The notes beneath the pieces were generated by a model. It saw only the letters and a program-made list of their open reading frames with translations. It ran no database searches and was not told the origin of the DNA. Shown in pieces: positions 63,791 through 64,000 of a DNA stretch of 64,000 nt (the stretch's first letter is position 1; every line of letters begins with the position of its first letter). Source of the DNA: Betaproteobacteria bacterium (GTDB lineage Bacteria > Pseudomonadota > Gammaproteobacteria > Burkholderiales > Usitatibacteraceae); the NCBI GenBank assembly GCA_016708825.1, contig JADJEZ010000003.1, positions 186,001-250,000 on the forward strand, given 5' to 3'. Made by a program: the position numbers and the translations under genes.

Positions 63791-64000
63791 CTACTCCGCC
63801 AACTCCACGCTCACGGTCCGGTTTCCCCCCGTCGCGCGCGCCCGTTCGAGCGCCTCGCCCGCCGCATGCACGAGCGCCGTCGGCCCGTGGCGCTGCTTGC
63901 CGAAGTGGCAGGAGGCCACGCCCACGCTCGCCGTGAGGGACTCGATCTCGTCGGCGTTGCCGCTGCCCGCCCCGGCCACCACGCGCAGCATGCGCTGCGC
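63791..64000 (-). CDS. GGDEF-domain protein, C-terminal end
   Basis: The frame is open to the window edge, so the start is outside. About 69 residues are visible, including ESLTASVGVASCHFGKQRHG and TALVHAAGEALERARATGGNRTVSVE, the standard last third of a diguanylate cyclase domain. The GGDEF motif itself is beyond the window, so catalytic competence cannot be judged. It ends in TAG just past the hairpin array. Confidence 0.75.
   Translation of the reverse strand, partial: AQRMLRVVAGAGSGNADEIESLTASVGVASCHFGKQRHGPTALVHAAGEALERARATGGNRTVSVELAE

Overview
The window is a 64 kb stretch of high-GC chromosomal DNA from a proteobacterium, most likely a betaproteobacterium. Supporting this are the gene orders dedD-purF-metZ, glyA-nrdR-ribD-ribE, ribBA-ribH-nusB-thiL-pgpA and hrcA-hemH beside grpE-dnaK-dnaJ, and beta-type OxyR, DarP and PmbA proteins. 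Coding density is very high. I see no phage, insertion sequence, CRISPR array or rRNA operon. There are three tRNA genes.

Layout. 1-10 kb: end of a SPOR protein, purF, metZ, an amidino-hydrolase, then on the minus strand lpxH, a cyclophilin and a TPR/L,D-transpeptidase pair, then cysS and a branched-chain amino-acid type binding protein. 10-25 kb: heat shock block (dnaJ, dnaK, grpE, hemH, hrcA), nadK-recN, a patatin, a thioesterase, an esterase, mog, darP, pmbA. 25-37 kb: TRAP transporter genes, glyA-nrdR-rib genes, a tightly overlapping ribBA-ribH-nusB-thiL-pgpA-GDPD operon and an orphan ParA. 38-44 kb: a peroxide-defence block (flavin disulfide reductase, peroxiredoxin-glutaredoxin fusion, divergent oxyR, DUF3501, Fe-S protein, rubrerythrin). 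44-50 kb: a complete form II 'cox' molybdenum hydroxylase operon, coxS-L-M-D-E. 51-55 kb: a regulatory hub (truncated alcohol dehydrogenase, Crp/Fnr regulator, stand-alone receiver, NarL-type regulator, sensor kinase). 57-61.5 kb: a multiheme cytochrome c / cytochrome b / NapC-like / monoheme c locus. 61.7-64 kb: tRNA-Val, gltX, tRNA-Ala, tRNA-Glu, an unusual array of perfect hairpins and the end of a GGDEF gene.

The most interesting part is 44-61.7 kb. Redox regulators sit between a CO-dehydrogenase-like enzyme and a membrane multiheme electron-transfer module. Three TTGA-N6-TCAA boxes (the Fnr-family site) lie in this region. The one before the minus-strand cytochrome c gene is centred exactly 41.5 bases upstream of the start site predicted from a good -10 hexamer.

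A caution for every reader: about twenty genes carry single-base frameshifts, two carry in-frame stops (gltX, cytochrome b) and several have lost internal segments (nrdR, dctQ, the N terminus of an alcohol dehydrogenase, probably ppiA). Many are essential genes and many shifts lie in short G or C runs, so consensus or assembly error is the simplest explanation for most of them. Disrupted genes are annotated over their full apparent span.
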